A stretch of 64,000 nt of DNA from an uncultured Eubacteriales bacterium (GTDB taxonomy: Bacteria; Bacillota; Clostridia; Oscillospirales; Acutalibacteraceae): positions 1 through 64,000 of the forward strand of contig UQEU01000007.1 of NCBI GenBank assembly GCA_900540085.1. Reading direction: 5' to 3'. The notes under the pieces were generated by a model. It saw nothing but the letters and a program-made list of their open reading frames with translations, ran no database searches and was not told the DNA's origin. The position numbers were made by a program, and so were the translations under genes. Positions 34,262 to 42,036 of this stretch are shown here, piece by piece (position 1 is the stretch's first letter; each line of letters begins with the position of its first letter).

Positions 34262-34289
34262 ATTTTAGCAAATAATTTCCATTTGTCAA
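34262..34289 (-). promoter_or_regulatory. Promoter of groESL
   Basis: On the minus strand TTGACA (34289-34284), 16 bp and TAAAAT (34267-34262), directly upstream of the CIRCE element, so bound HrcA would block the start site. Confidence 0.75.
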
Positions 34290-34404
34290 TAGTATTCATA
34301 ATTTTTTAAAAAAATAACCCATATTTTTAATATTAGGGTACAAAAACTATCTCTTAAGCAAAATTTGTTACAAAAATTGACAGAAAATAATAACATTTTA
34401 TTAA

Positions 34405-34440
34405 AAGAAAAAAGCAGTAATCACAACGAATTACTGCTTA
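34405..34440 (-). terminator. Terminator of the THUMP methyltransferase gene
   Basis: AAGCAGTAAT (34412-34421) pairs with ATTACTGCTT (34430-34439), followed on the minus strand by TTTTCTTTT, 25 bp after the stop. Confidence 0.8.
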
Positions 34441-34464
34441 AATTATATATTGTTTTTATAGATA

Positions 34465-35580
34465 TTATTTAAAATACATATAGTAACGGCACTTAATCAT
34501 ACCGTTATACAATTTTCTGGATTTATCTGCCTTTCTTCCAAAAGACTTTTCAAAATCCTCATCAGGACTGATAATACCGTAACTCCAACCGTGTTTTTTT
34601 TCAAACTTTCTGCCCATTATGGTATAAAGTTCTTTTGCAGCCTTTATATCAAGCATTCTCTCCCCGTATGGTGGATTTGTAACGAGCGTGCCTCTTTCAG
34701 TTGTAGGGTCAAATCTTGAAATGTTCTGTTTTTTTACCCTCATAAACTTATCTACTCTGATATTTTTTGCATTTGCAAGAGTAAGTTCAACAGCACTTTC
34801 ATCAATATCCGAACCGAAAGCGACAAAATCAGTATCTGTTTTAATAATATCGTGTGCTCTTGCCCTTTCGTTTTTCCACACGCTTTCAGGTACAAATCCC
34901 CACCTATCGCAAGAAAAATTTCTATTAATACCGGGAGCAATATTATTTGCAAGCATTGCACCTTCGATTAAAATAGTACCGCTTCCGCAAAATGGGTCGT
35001 ACATTGTATGATAATGACGGAGTTTTGAGAGATAACACATTGCCGCAGCCAATGTTTCTTTAATCGGTGCTTCATTCGACACTGCACGATAGCCTCTTTT
35101 ATGAAGACCGCTTCCTGATGTATCAAGCATTATTGAAACACGATTTTTAAGTATTGCAAAGCGTATTTGATGAACAGGACCCGTTTCTTCAAACCAACTG
35201 ATACCGTAATCTTGCTTTAAACTCTCAACAACTGCTTTTTTTATGATTTTTTGACAATCGGGTACAGAATGAAGTTCAGAATTTAAACTGTAACCTTTTA
35301 CGGGAAAAGTATCTGCCGAGCCGATAAATTCCGACCAAGGAAGTTTCTTTACATTTTGAAAAAGTTCTTCAAAAGTAAACGCTTCAAATTCATCAAGCAA
35401 AATGAGTATTCTTTCCGAAAAGCGAGAACAAATATTTGCTCTTGCAAGTATTGTTTCATCGCCTTCAAAAAGCACTCTGCCATTTTCGGCACATACATTT
35501 TCTGCTTCCATATTTCTAAATTCTTCAGCCGCCAAGCCTTCAAGTCCAAAAATGCAAGGTGCTGTAAATCTCATTTTCAT
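34465..35580 (-). CDS. THUMP-domain class I RNA methyltransferase (RlmL/YpsC-like)
   Basis: The 371-aa protein combines an N-terminal THUMP/ferredoxin-like RNA-binding region (about residues 1-155) with a Rossmann methyltransferase. The latter shows the SAM motif YDPFCGSGTILIEGA (about 188-202), an acidic loop GSDID and the catalytic NPPYGER (about 305-311). NPPY marks N-methylation of a base; 23S rRNA m2G is the likely target from the RlmL/YpsC family. It lacks the second (RlmK) methyltransferase domain of the E. coli protein. ATG 35580 follows AGGAG and lies 1 bp after the fumarase alpha gene. Confidence 0.92.
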   Translation of the reverse strand: MKMRFTAPCIFGLEGLAAEEFRNMEAENVCAENGRVLFEGDETILARANICSRFSERILILLDEFEAFTFEELFQNVKKLPWSEFIGSADTFPVKGYSLNSELHSVPDCQKIIKKAVVESLKQDYGISWFEETGPVHQIRFAILKNRVSIMLDTSGSGLHKRGYRAVSNEAPIKETLAAAMCYLSKLRHYHTMYDPFCGSGTILIEGAMLANNIAPGINRNFSCDRWGFVPESVWKNERARAHDIIKTDTDFVAFGSDIDESAVELTLANAKNIRVDKFMRVKKQNISRFDPTTERGTLVTNPPYGERMLDIKAAKELYTIMGRKFEKKHGWSYGIISPDEDFEKSFGRKADKSRKLYNGMIKCRYYMYFK

Positions 35581-35581
35581 A

Positions 35582-36427
35582 TTATAATTCTCCTGTTAAA
35601 TGTCTTGTTACATGGCATCCTATATTAACTGCAACAGGCAGTCCTGCTATATGAGTAGGATATGTTTCAATATTAACGCAAAGTGCTGTTGTATCGCCTC
35701 CGAAACCTTGAGGGCCTATATCAAGTGAATTGATTTTTTCAAGCATTTCTGTTTCAAGCAAAGCATATTTTTCGTTTGAATTTCTTTTTGAAATATCTCT
35801 GCAAAGTGCTTTTTTAGCCAAAAATGCACTAAGTTCAAAATCTCCGCCTATACCCACTCCGACACAAATCGGCGGACACGGATTTGAACCTGCTTTTTTC
35901 ACAACATCAACAACAAAGTTAACAATATCATCTTTAGATGCTGCCGGTGTAAACATTTTTAAAGCGCTCATATTTTCCGAACCGAAGCCTTTAGGCGCAA
36001 CAGTAATTTTTATCTTATCCCCATCAACAATTCTCGTGTGAATAACAGCAGGCGTATTGTCATTTGTGTTCACTCTTTCAAAAAAAGGGTCTTTAACAAC
36101 ACTTTTTCTCAAAAGTCCCTTTGTATATCCGAGTGAAACACCGTCATTTACAGCCTTTTCAAAACTTCCTCCGACTATATGTACATCTTGTCCTATTTCA
36201 GCAAAAACAACAGCCATACCTGTATCCTGACAAACAGGTATATCGAGTTCTCTTGCCGCATCCATATTGCTTTTTAAATCGGACAAGATACTTTTTGCAA
36301 CTTCATTAGTTTCCGATTTTTTGCAATTACATATACAATTTTCCAAACTTGATGGCAAAACTTTATTTGACTTTTCACACATATCTGCCACAAGAGCCGT
36401 AATGTCTGCCGTACTGATATTTTTCAT
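35582..36427 (-). CDS. Fumarate hydratase class I, alpha subunit
   Basis: A 281-aa Fe-S hydro-lyase subunit. The three cluster cysteines are visible in PVCQDTGMAVVF (about residues 63-74), NPCPPICVGVGIGG (about 182-195) and NIGCHVTRH (about 268-276). In two-subunit class I fumarases and tartrate dehydratases the beta subunit follows directly, but here the next gene is a methyltransferase, and no beta subunit is encoded in the window. Fumarate/malate interconversion is the likely reaction. GAGGT precedes ATG 36427. Confidence 0.92.
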   Translation of the reverse strand: MKNISTADITALVADMCEKSNKVLPSSLENCICNCKKSETNEVAKSILSDLKSNMDAARELDIPVCQDTGMAVVFAEIGQDVHIVGGSFEKAVNDGVSLGYTKGLLRKSVVKDPFFERVNTNDNTPAVIHTRIVDGDKIKITVAPKGFGSENMSALKMFTPAASKDDIVNFVVDVVKKAGSNPCPPICVGVGIGGDFELSAFLAKKALCRDISKRNSNEKYALLETEMLEKINSLDIGPQGFGGDTTALCVNIETYPTHIAGLPVAVNIGCHVTRHLTGEL

Positions 36428-36449
36428 ATATTACCTCACATATTATCTC

Positions 36450-36478
36450 ACAAAAAAAGCCGAGTAAGACTCGGCTTA
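36450..36478 (-). terminator. Terminator of the yab/divIC operon
   Basis: AAGCCGAGT (36457-36465) pairs with ACTCGGCTT (36469-36477), followed on the minus strand by TTTTTTTG, 9 bp after the divIC stop. Confidence 0.88.
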
Positions 36479-36485
36479 AATACTT

Positions 36486-36806
36486 TTATTTGCTTGAAGA
36501 AACATCGTAAAAAACAATTTCATTTGACTTAACATAGCCCTTTTCACGAGCTTTTTGTTCAATGTACTCGTCTCTGTTGTCGGACTCTAACATAACAGAC
36601 AGTTTTTCATTCTGTTCATTTTGCAAGTCAAGTTGTTCAGAGTACTCTGCTTTTTGTTGTTTCAAATATGTAACTTTACCGTTCAAAGAAAAGAATGTAA
36701 CTGTAAAAATGCCGACAGAAACAATAACCGCAACAATAGCTGCGATTTTATATACAAATTTTTTATTCCTGTTTTTAAGACGGAATTCCTCTAACACTTT
36801 TTTCAT
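36486..36806 (-). CDS. divIC: Septum formation initiator, DivIC/FtsB family
   Basis: A 106-aa bitopic protein: short basic cytoplasmic tail, one membrane helix (about residues 19-41, IAAIVAVIVSVGIFTVTFFS) and an external coiled coil (LNGKVTYLKQQKAEYSEQLD and beyond). A short C-terminal region, REKGYVKSNEIVFYD, completes it. It would join FtsL and DivIB in the divisome. ATG 36806 abuts an AAAGGG, and GTG 36797 has better spacing, so the exact start is uncertain. The gene overlaps yabQ and ends the spoVB-mazG-yab cluster, as in Bacillus. Confidence 0.85.
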   Translation of the reverse strand: MKKVLEEFRLKNRNKKFVYKIAAIVAVIVSVGIFTVTFFSLNGKVTYLKQQKAEYSEQLDLQNEQNEKLSVMLESDNRDEYIEQKAREKGYVKSNEIVFYDVSSSK

Positions 36807-37227
36807 CCCTTTTCTCTTTAGTAAAGCCACTTTTTCTTTTTTTCCCGATAGTTTTATTATAAACCTTTTTGCCATACATTTGCAAGCGTTTTTTGACTTT
36901 TTCTAAACAAAATGCAGCTTTTTTAAAAATATTTTTAAGCGACTTTGATAATTTGACTGTAAACGCCGAAGCAAATCTGCCAAAAGTAAATCTATACAGA
37001 TAAAAACAGATGAAAAACGCAACAAAAAAGACTGCCCTTACATTTCCGTCATTGTAAGCCATAACAAAAATTAAACTTAAAAATCCACACAAAACAGAAA
37101 AAATAACATCTAAAACAAATGTTGCTTTTTTATTTGAAAACAGTTTTTCCAACAAATAAAAAAAGTCATAAAAAACTGAGCAAAAAAATCCCAAAACAGA
37201 AAAAGCTATTATTGATGAAGTCATCAT
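36775..37227 (-). CDS. yabQ: Spore cortex biosynthesis protein YabQ
   Basis: The 150-aa protein has about four membrane helices in the first 90 residues and a strongly basic C-terminal tail. The N-terminal FSVLGFFCSVFYDFFYLLEK pattern is typical of YabQ, a sporulation membrane protein needed for cortex formation. It overlaps yabP by 4 bp and divIC by about 30 bp. No separate ribosome binding site is visible, so translation is probably coupled to yabP. Confidence 0.88.
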   Translation of the reverse strand: MMTSSIIAFSVLGFFCSVFYDFFYLLEKLFSNKKATFVLDVIFSVLCGFLSLIFVMAYNDGNVRAVFFVAFFICFYLYRFTFGRFASAFTVKLSKSLKNIFKKAAFCLEKVKKRLQMYGKKVYNKTIGKKRKSGFTKEKRDEKSVRGIPS

Positions 37228-37493
37228 CTGAAAATTCTGTCCAAAATACTTTTTTTATCATTTCTGTTTTCTGAATAAATGATTGCACACACCGTACCCG
37301 AAACATTCATTACCTGTGTTTCCGTATTCAAGCAATCAATATGAAGATGCTCGCCTTTAATTAAAATATTTCCCATAGTCGATACTGCAAGTATCTCATT
37401 TTCATTAAAATATTCTACATCTTTAATTCCGCTGATTTCTGCTTTTTCTCTTTTTTCAATTTTTAAAGAATGTTGTACTGTTTCTTGTTCCAT
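37224..37493 (-). CDS. yabP: Sporulation protein YabP
   Basis: An 89-aa YabP/YqfC-family protein. The family strand pattern is clear: VEYFNENEILAVSTMGNILI then KGEHLHIDCLNTETQVMNVSG (about residues 26-67). It acts in spore cortex/coat morphogenesis in the mother cell. ATG 37493 follows GGGGGCG. It lies between rqcP and yabQ in the conserved yab order, which supports the name over YqfC. Confidence 0.92.
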   Translation of the reverse strand: MEQETVQHSLKIEKREKAEISGIKDVEYFNENEILAVSTMGNILIKGEHLHIDCLNTETQVMNVSGTVCAIIYSENRNDKKSILDRIFR

Positions 37494-37537
37494 AAAAACG
37501 CCCCCAAGAAATAGTACGACGATAACTCAAAAAATAT

Positions 37538-37777
37538 TCATAAAATCTCGTACATATTTACTGCATCATCTTTAAGTGCGTGGTCAGCAACCTGTAAAAC
37601 CTTATATTTTCTTTGCGACTGTCCCATTGATATTACGATTTCATCGCCGATTTTAACATCGTAAGAAGCTCTGACAACTTTACCGTTAACTTCAACTCTT
37701 CCTGCATCACAGGCTTCGTTTGCAACTGTCCTTCTTTTGATAATTCTTGAAACTTTTAAATACTTATCTATTCTCAT
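37538..37777 (-). CDS. rqcP: S4-domain RNA-binding protein RqcP (YabO/HslR-like)
   Basis: A 79-aa single S4 domain protein: MRIDKYLKVSRIIKRRTVAN, then AGRVEVNGK (about residues 26-34) and DEIVI. In B. subtilis, RqcP (YabO) works with RqcH on stalled 50S subunits during alanine tailing; E. coli Hsp15 is the relative. GGGAGA precedes ATG 37777. A hairpin terminator separates it from the HU gene upstream. Confidence 0.93.
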   Translation of the reverse strand: MRIDKYLKVSRIIKRRTVANEACDAGRVEVNGKVVRASYDVKIGDEIVISMGQSQRKYKVLQVADHALKDDAVNMYEIL

Positions 37778-37794
37778 TTTGATTTCTCCCGATA

Positions 37795-37826
37795 AATAAA
37801 AAGTCCATCTGAAAACCAGACGGACT
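37795..37826 (-). terminator. Terminator between HU and rqcP
   Basis: AAGTCC-A-TCTG (37801-37811) pairs with CAGA-C-GGACTT (37817-37827) with one mismatch, followed on the minus strand by TTTTTATTTA. It lies about 10 bp beyond the HU stop and probably allows some readthrough to rqcP. Confidence 0.75.
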
Positions 37827-37837
37827 TAACAGTAAGA

Positions 37838-38110
37838 TTATTTTACAGCGTCTTTAAGAGGTTTGCCTGCTTTAAAAGAAGGAACTTTTGTTTCAGGAAT
37901 TTGGATAGTTTCCTTTGTTCTTGGGTTAAGACCTGTACGAGCTGCACGAACCTTTACATCGAATGTACCAAAGCCTGCAAGAGCTACTTTGTCGCCTTCC
38001 TGAAGTGCTTCAGTGATAGCATCGAATACTGCTGAAACAGCTGCTTCTGCGTCCTTTTTAGAAATTTCTGCTTTTGCAGCAACTGCTGCAACAAGGTCTG
38101 TTTTGTTCAT
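37838..38110 (-). CDS. hup: DNA-binding protein HU
   Basis: The 90-aa histone-like protein starts MNKTDLVAAVAAKAEISKKD and shows the HU signature GFGTFDVKVRAARTGLNP (about residues 46-63) with the DNA-bending arm ending in a conserved Pro. It bends and compacts DNA as a dimer. GGAGGA lies 6 nt before ATG 38110. It is inserted between mazG and rqcP, a variant of the Bacillus yab order in which HU is elsewhere, and has its own terminator. Confidence 0.96.
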   Translation of the reverse strand: MNKTDLVAAVAAKAEISKKDAEAAVSAVFDAITEALQEGDKVALAGFGTFDVKVRAARTGLNPRTKETIQIPETKVPSFKAGKPLKDAVK

Positions 38111-38125
38111 TTAGAAATCCTCCGT

Positions 38126-38938
38126 TTAATTTTGTAAATTTATTTTAGCGTTATTCCAAAGTTCGTCAAACTGAGTTTCATCCATCTTTAAAGTGTCGAT
38201 ACCTTTCTCCGCCGAGATTTTTTCACACTCTTTCACACGAGAAATAAACTTTTCGGTAGAGTTAAACAATACTTCTTCTGCGTCTTTATTCAAAGAACGA
38301 GAAATGTTTACAGCCGAAAAAAGTATATCACCGATTTCATCTTCTGTCAGTTCTTCATTTCCTTTTGAAATAGCAATTTCTAACTCATTGATTTCATCTT
38401 TTAAATTTTGAATAACTTTGTCTAATTGGTCTTTTTTCCAATCATAACCGAACTTTGAAGCACGAGACTGAATTTTCTGTGCACGCATAAGTGCAGGCAA
38501 TTCTTTCGGCACGGCGTCAAGCCTGTCAACATTTGAAGAGTAATTCTTTTCTTTCTGTTTTGCAGAATCCCAACTGTTGAGTGCATCTTTTTCCGTTGAA
38601 GCAACGTCATTGCCGAAAACATGAGGATGACGAAAAACAAGTTTTTGAGCCAATTCATTGACAACATCTGCAAAATCAAAATTGTGTTGTTCGCTTTCCA
38701 TTTGACAATGCAGTAAAACTTGAAGAAGAACATCTCCAAACTCTTCTTTCATCATATCCGCATTGTTTTGATTTATTGCTTCAATAGCCTCGTATGTTTC
38801 TTCTATAAAATTCTTTTTGATAGAAAAGTGAGTTTGTGCTTTATCCCATTCGCAACCGTCGGGACTGCGTAATAAACCGACAATATTTACCAAATCTTCA
38901 ATATTGTATCTGTTTTTAAACTCAAAGTCAATCGACAT
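38126..38938 (-). CDS. mazG: Nucleoside triphosphate pyrophosphohydrolase MazG
   Basis: A 270-aa two-repeat MazG. The N-terminal half shows LRSPDGCEWDKAQTHFSI and the metal-binding EExxE/ExxD pattern in FIEETYEAIEAI...EEFGDVLLQV (about residues 45-80). The C-terminal half repeats it in LKDEINELE...EDEIGDILFSAVN. It hydrolyses (d)NTPs to monophosphates. ATG 38938 follows AAGGGA; the frame upstream to 38992 overlaps the promoter. It lies 15 bp before HU. Confidence 0.95.
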   Translation of the reverse strand: MSIDFEFKNRYNIEDLVNIVGLLRSPDGCEWDKAQTHFSIKKNFIEETYEAIEAINQNNADMMKEEFGDVLLQVLLHCQMESEQHNFDFADVVNELAQKLVFRHPHVFGNDVASTEKDALNSWDSAKQKEKNYSSNVDRLDAVPKELPALMRAQKIQSRASKFGYDWKKDQLDKVIQNLKDEINELEIAISKGNEELTEDEIGDILFSAVNISRSLNKDAEEVLFNSTEKFISRVKECEKISAEKGIDTLKMDETQFDELWNNAKINLQN

Positions 38939-38970
38939 TTTGTATTCCCTTCTCAATGACTGTGTACAAT

Positions 38971-38999
38971 ATAATACAATATTAATCAGCAAATTTCAA
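38971..38999 (-). promoter_or_regulatory. Promoter upstream of mazG
   Basis: On the minus strand TTGAAA (38999-38994), 17 bp and TATTAT (38976-38971), in the gap after spoVB. Confidence 0.5.
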
Positions 39000-39014
39000 G
39001 TGTTTTAGCCAAAT

Positions 39015-40679
39015 TTAAAACTTTTTAATCATTTTTAAAGAACTAATGTCCAAAACTTTGAACAGAAAAACAAAAGCTATATAAAAAACAACAGTAATAA
39101 TTAATATTATCATATTGCTTATATTTACACTATTTGAGAAATTTATACTTTTAAGAAAAAAAATAATCGTCGGAACAGACAAAGAGACAAGAAACGGTCT
39201 TAAAAAAGTTTCACAAAATCTGACTTTCAATTTTGTTTTTTTAAAAAATGCAACGCAACACCAAACAAGCGAAAATGCAGTACCTATAAAAGAAGAAACA
39301 ACAAAAGATTCCATTGCAAGATTTGTTTTTTGCATCAACAAAAAATTAAATCCGATTTTAATAACCGCTGAAAAAGCAAAAGGCAAAACAGCATCTTTTC
39401 CAAGACCTGCGCCTTGCAAGGCACAAACAACAGGAGAAAGCAGAGCGTAAACAATCATTGTTACTCCAAAAAAAGATAACATTTTTTCTCCTCCCATAGC
39501 TATATCCGGATTTTTAATTCCATAAACAATATTTATAATTTCCTTCGGCATTAAATAAAAACACCATCCGACTCCAAAACCTATCACAACAGAAAATTTC
39601 AAAAGTATTTCCATATAATATGAACCTTTTTTTAAATCATTTACGGCAAGCTGACCACTGATAACAGGTACTGCCGCCAATCCGAGTGCAGCACTGAGCA
39701 TTGGAACGAGGTTTTTAAAATCGAGAACGGAACTGTATATTCCAAAAAGATATGTAGGTACATCGTCTGCTTTTGTCTGTGAAAAGTTCAATGCATTTTG
39801 ATACGCATTTATAAGGAAATTTACATCTGCATTTTCAAGACAAAAATTAACGCTTGCCTGTTCAAGAATATTTGAAATTCCCGAAACTGCCGTTGCAGCA
39901 ACAATAGGAAAAGAAAGATTTAATATTTCTTTTCTTACAGATAAATTTACATTATTATTTTTTATTTTTTTAAATTTACTTTTTCCTATTAATATTTCAA
40001 GATATATGTACGACGCTAAACTGCCGAAAAACACACCTGCCATTGACATTGCAGAAGTAATCGGATAAATAAAACTCAGTGCTTCTTCATCACTGCCTGC
40101 AAATTTGCCTAAAACCGTCGAAAAATTTACATATTCGTCAAACAACATACTCATACCGACTCTTGCAAAAAGCAAACCGAAAATTGCTTTAAAAAGGCAG
40201 TCAATCAATTGAGAAACTGCCGTAGGAGTCATATTCATCTCGCCTTCAAACACACCTCTTCTTGCACCGCTTAAACAAGAAAAAATCAGTGACGGTGCAA
40301 GAGTGAAAATGCAAAAAAGCGCACCGTTTCCTCCTCCTGTATATTTACAATACGGAAAAGCAATTAAAGAAACAATTATTGCAGAAACAAATCCCAAAAC
40401 AAGCATTATTTTAAAGGATACACTTTTAATAACAGAAACTCTTGTGATATTGTTTTTTGCAATATATTCGCTTACAAGTTTTGAAACAACAACAGGCACG
40501 GCACCCATACAGACAGAATTAAACGGCACGAACAAATTATACGCTATTGCAAAATATCCTCTTCCTGTTGCACCTATAAGAGATGTTAAAGGAATTTTAT
40601 ATAAAACAGTAATAACTTTAACAAGTACGGTTGACACTATTAGAATTAAAGCGTTTGAAGTATAGTTTTTGCGTTTCAA
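39015..40679 (-). CDS. spoVB: SpoVB/MurJ-family polysaccharide flippase
   Basis: The 554-aa membrane protein has about 14 hydrophobic helices and the MOP-superfamily start ALILIVSTVLVKVITVLYKI with PLTSLIGATGRG (about residues 9-40). In spore formers SpoVB is needed for cortex peptidoglycan and is thought to move lipid II or a related precursor. Its place directly before mazG and the yab genes supports SpoVB over a general MurJ. The start is TTG 40679 behind GGTGA. Confidence 0.88.
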   Translation of the reverse strand: MKRKNYTSNALILIVSTVLVKVITVLYKIPLTSLIGATGRGYFAIAYNLFVPFNSVCMGAVPVVVSKLVSEYIAKNNITRVSVIKSVSFKIMLVLGFVSAIIVSLIAFPYCKYTGGGNGALFCIFTLAPSLIFSCLSGARRGVFEGEMNMTPTAVSQLIDCLFKAIFGLLFARVGMSMLFDEYVNFSTVLGKFAGSDEEALSFIYPITSAMSMAGVFFGSLASYIYLEILIGKSKFKKIKNNNVNLSVRKEILNLSFPIVAATAVSGISNILEQASVNFCLENADVNFLINAYQNALNFSQTKADDVPTYLFGIYSSVLDFKNLVPMLSAALGLAAVPVISGQLAVNDLKKGSYYMEILLKFSVVIGFGVGWCFYLMPKEIINIVYGIKNPDIAMGGEKMLSFFGVTMIVYALLSPVVCALQGAGLGKDAVLPFAFSAVIKIGFNFLLMQKTNLAMESFVVSSFIGTAFSLVWCCVAFFKKTKLKVRFCETFLRPFLVSLSVPTIIFFLKSINFSNSVNISNMIILIITVVFYIAFVFLFKVLDISSLKMIKKF

Positions 40680-40692
40680 AATATCACCACAT

Positions 40693-40725
40693 AAAAAATA
40701 AGGACTGTCATTTAAACAGTCCTTA
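40693..40725 (-). terminator. Terminator after the small coiled-coil gene
   Basis: AAGGACTGT (40700-40708) pairs with ACAGTCCTT (40716-40724), followed on the minus strand by ATTTTTTATG. It ends the long unit that begins at the his promoter. Confidence 0.8.
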
Positions 40726-40733
40726 AATAAAAA

Positions 40734-41063
40734 TTAAAACTTATTGTTTTGCTTATATTCTTCCAACTCATCGGATAAAACATCTATTTTATTTCTCAAC
40801 AATGAGATTTCTTCTTCTTTGACATCTATATCAACTTGATTTACTTCTTCGCCGTTTTTTTGCTTATAAATCAAATAGCCGTAATTTTCATACACTCTTG
40901 ACAATTTATTTTTATTATCAAGCAATTCGATTTTTCGTCTTGATATTTCAAGTGCAGTTGCACTTCTTTTTGACAATTCTTCGGCAACATTTTTAGTTTT
41001 GTTTATAACTTCATCAAAATTCATATTTTTTGTCTTATTAAATATATCATCAAAGTTTGCCAC
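40734..41063 (-). CDS. Small coiled-coil hypothetical protein
   Basis: I do not recognise a family. The 109-aa soluble protein starts ANFDDIFNKTKNMNFDEVIN and is almost wholly helical, with a heptad-rich C-terminus (KEEEISLLRNKIDVLSDELE). The frame is open to 41132, but GTG 41063 has GAGGTGG 5 nt upstream and is preferred. It follows the uridine-kinase-like gene by 65 bp and precedes a terminator. No signal peptide or cysteines are seen. Confidence 0.7.
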   Translation of the reverse strand: MANFDDIFNKTKNMNFDEVINKTKNVAEELSKRSATALEISRRKIELLDNKNKLSRVYENYGYLIYKQKNGEEVNQVDIDVKEEEISLLRNKIDVLSDELEEYKQNNKF

Positions 41064-41128
41064 AGTGTCCACCTCGTATAAGTTATTATTACAATACATT
41101 ATATTCCATACTGTAACAAATTGCAAGG

Positions 41129-42034
41129 TCAACCTACAAATTCTTTGAGCATTGAGTATTTTGGCACAAACTTTTTATCAACTGTAACAATATTGTTTAA
41201 AGCGTTTAACATTTCTTGGGAAATATCTTGATATTTGCTGTCTCTTGAAACAGAACTTAACAAATTACAAGCCTGTTCTTTCATAACTCCGCACTCATAT
41301 TCAATAAAAGTATTGATTTGAAAATCGGCATCTTCACGAAAAGGCAAGAGCGACAAGTCTTCGTTTTTAACAACATTTTTCCACAAGTGAAAAGTGTTTT
41401 CCACTGAGCTTCCCCTAAAATTAAAATCTCTGACAATTCTTCTTACAAGACGCAATTGTCTTGCGTTCAAAAGCGTTTTTTCATCATTTGAAATTTCATC
41501 TTCAACATTGATAAAAAGACTTTTAACTGTCTTGTGAGAAAACTCATTTGAAATTACGGGATTTAAAGAATGGATACCTTCAACTATTAGAAAATCGTTT
41601 TTCTTCATTTGTATTTTACAATGATTTTCAATTCTTTTTCCCGAAATAAAATCAAATCGAGGCAAAGAAACTTCTTTTCCGTTTAAAATATCGGAAAACT
41701 GTGATTTAAAAAAATCCACATCTAAAGCATTAATAGAGTCAAAGTCTGTTTCCTCTCCGTACTTTTCCTTCTGTATATCTACACTGTGAAAATAATCATC
41801 GAGAGAAACGATAAATACTTTTTTATTATCACTTGCAATTTTATTTGCTATTATTTGAGAAGTAGTGGTTTTTCCTGCACAAGACGGTCCTGCAATTATC
41901 AATGCAGAACATTCACTATTTTCGATACTCGATAAAACTCTGTCAATTTCATTTATATAGCGATTTTCACACTCGTCTATAAAACTATGTAATTCATATT
42001 TACATTTTTTATTTATTAAACTTATATTTGCCAT
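41129..42034 (-). CDS. Uridine kinase/phosphoribulokinase-family protein
   Basis: A 301-aa P-loop kinase: Walker A IAGPSCAGKTTTSQIIA (about residues 46-62), then VSLDDYFHS (about 75-83), DFDSINALDVDFF and a Walker-B-like FLIVEGIHSLNP (about 147-158). This is the PRK/UDK fold. The protein is longer than uridine kinase (about 210 aa) by a C-terminal helical region, as in the clostridial nucleoside-kinase-like group, often found with an N-terminal TGS domain that is absent here. The phosphorylated substrate is unknown. It begins 2 bp after hemZ with no strong ribosome binding site. Confidence 0.85.
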   Translation of the reverse strand: MANISLINKKCKYELHSFIDECENRYINEIDRVLSSIENSECSALIIAGPSCAGKTTTSQIIANKIASDNKKVFIVSLDDYFHSVDIQKEKYGEETDFDSINALDVDFFKSQFSDILNGKEVSLPRFDFISGKRIENHCKIQMKKNDFLIVEGIHSLNPVISNEFSHKTVKSLFINVEDEISNDEKTLLNARQLRLVRRIVRDFNFRGSSVENTFHLWKNVVKNEDLSLLPFREDADFQINTFIEYECGVMKEQACNLLSSVSRDSKYQDISQEMLNALNNIVTVDKKFVPKYSMLKEFVG

Positions 42035-42036
42035 AA

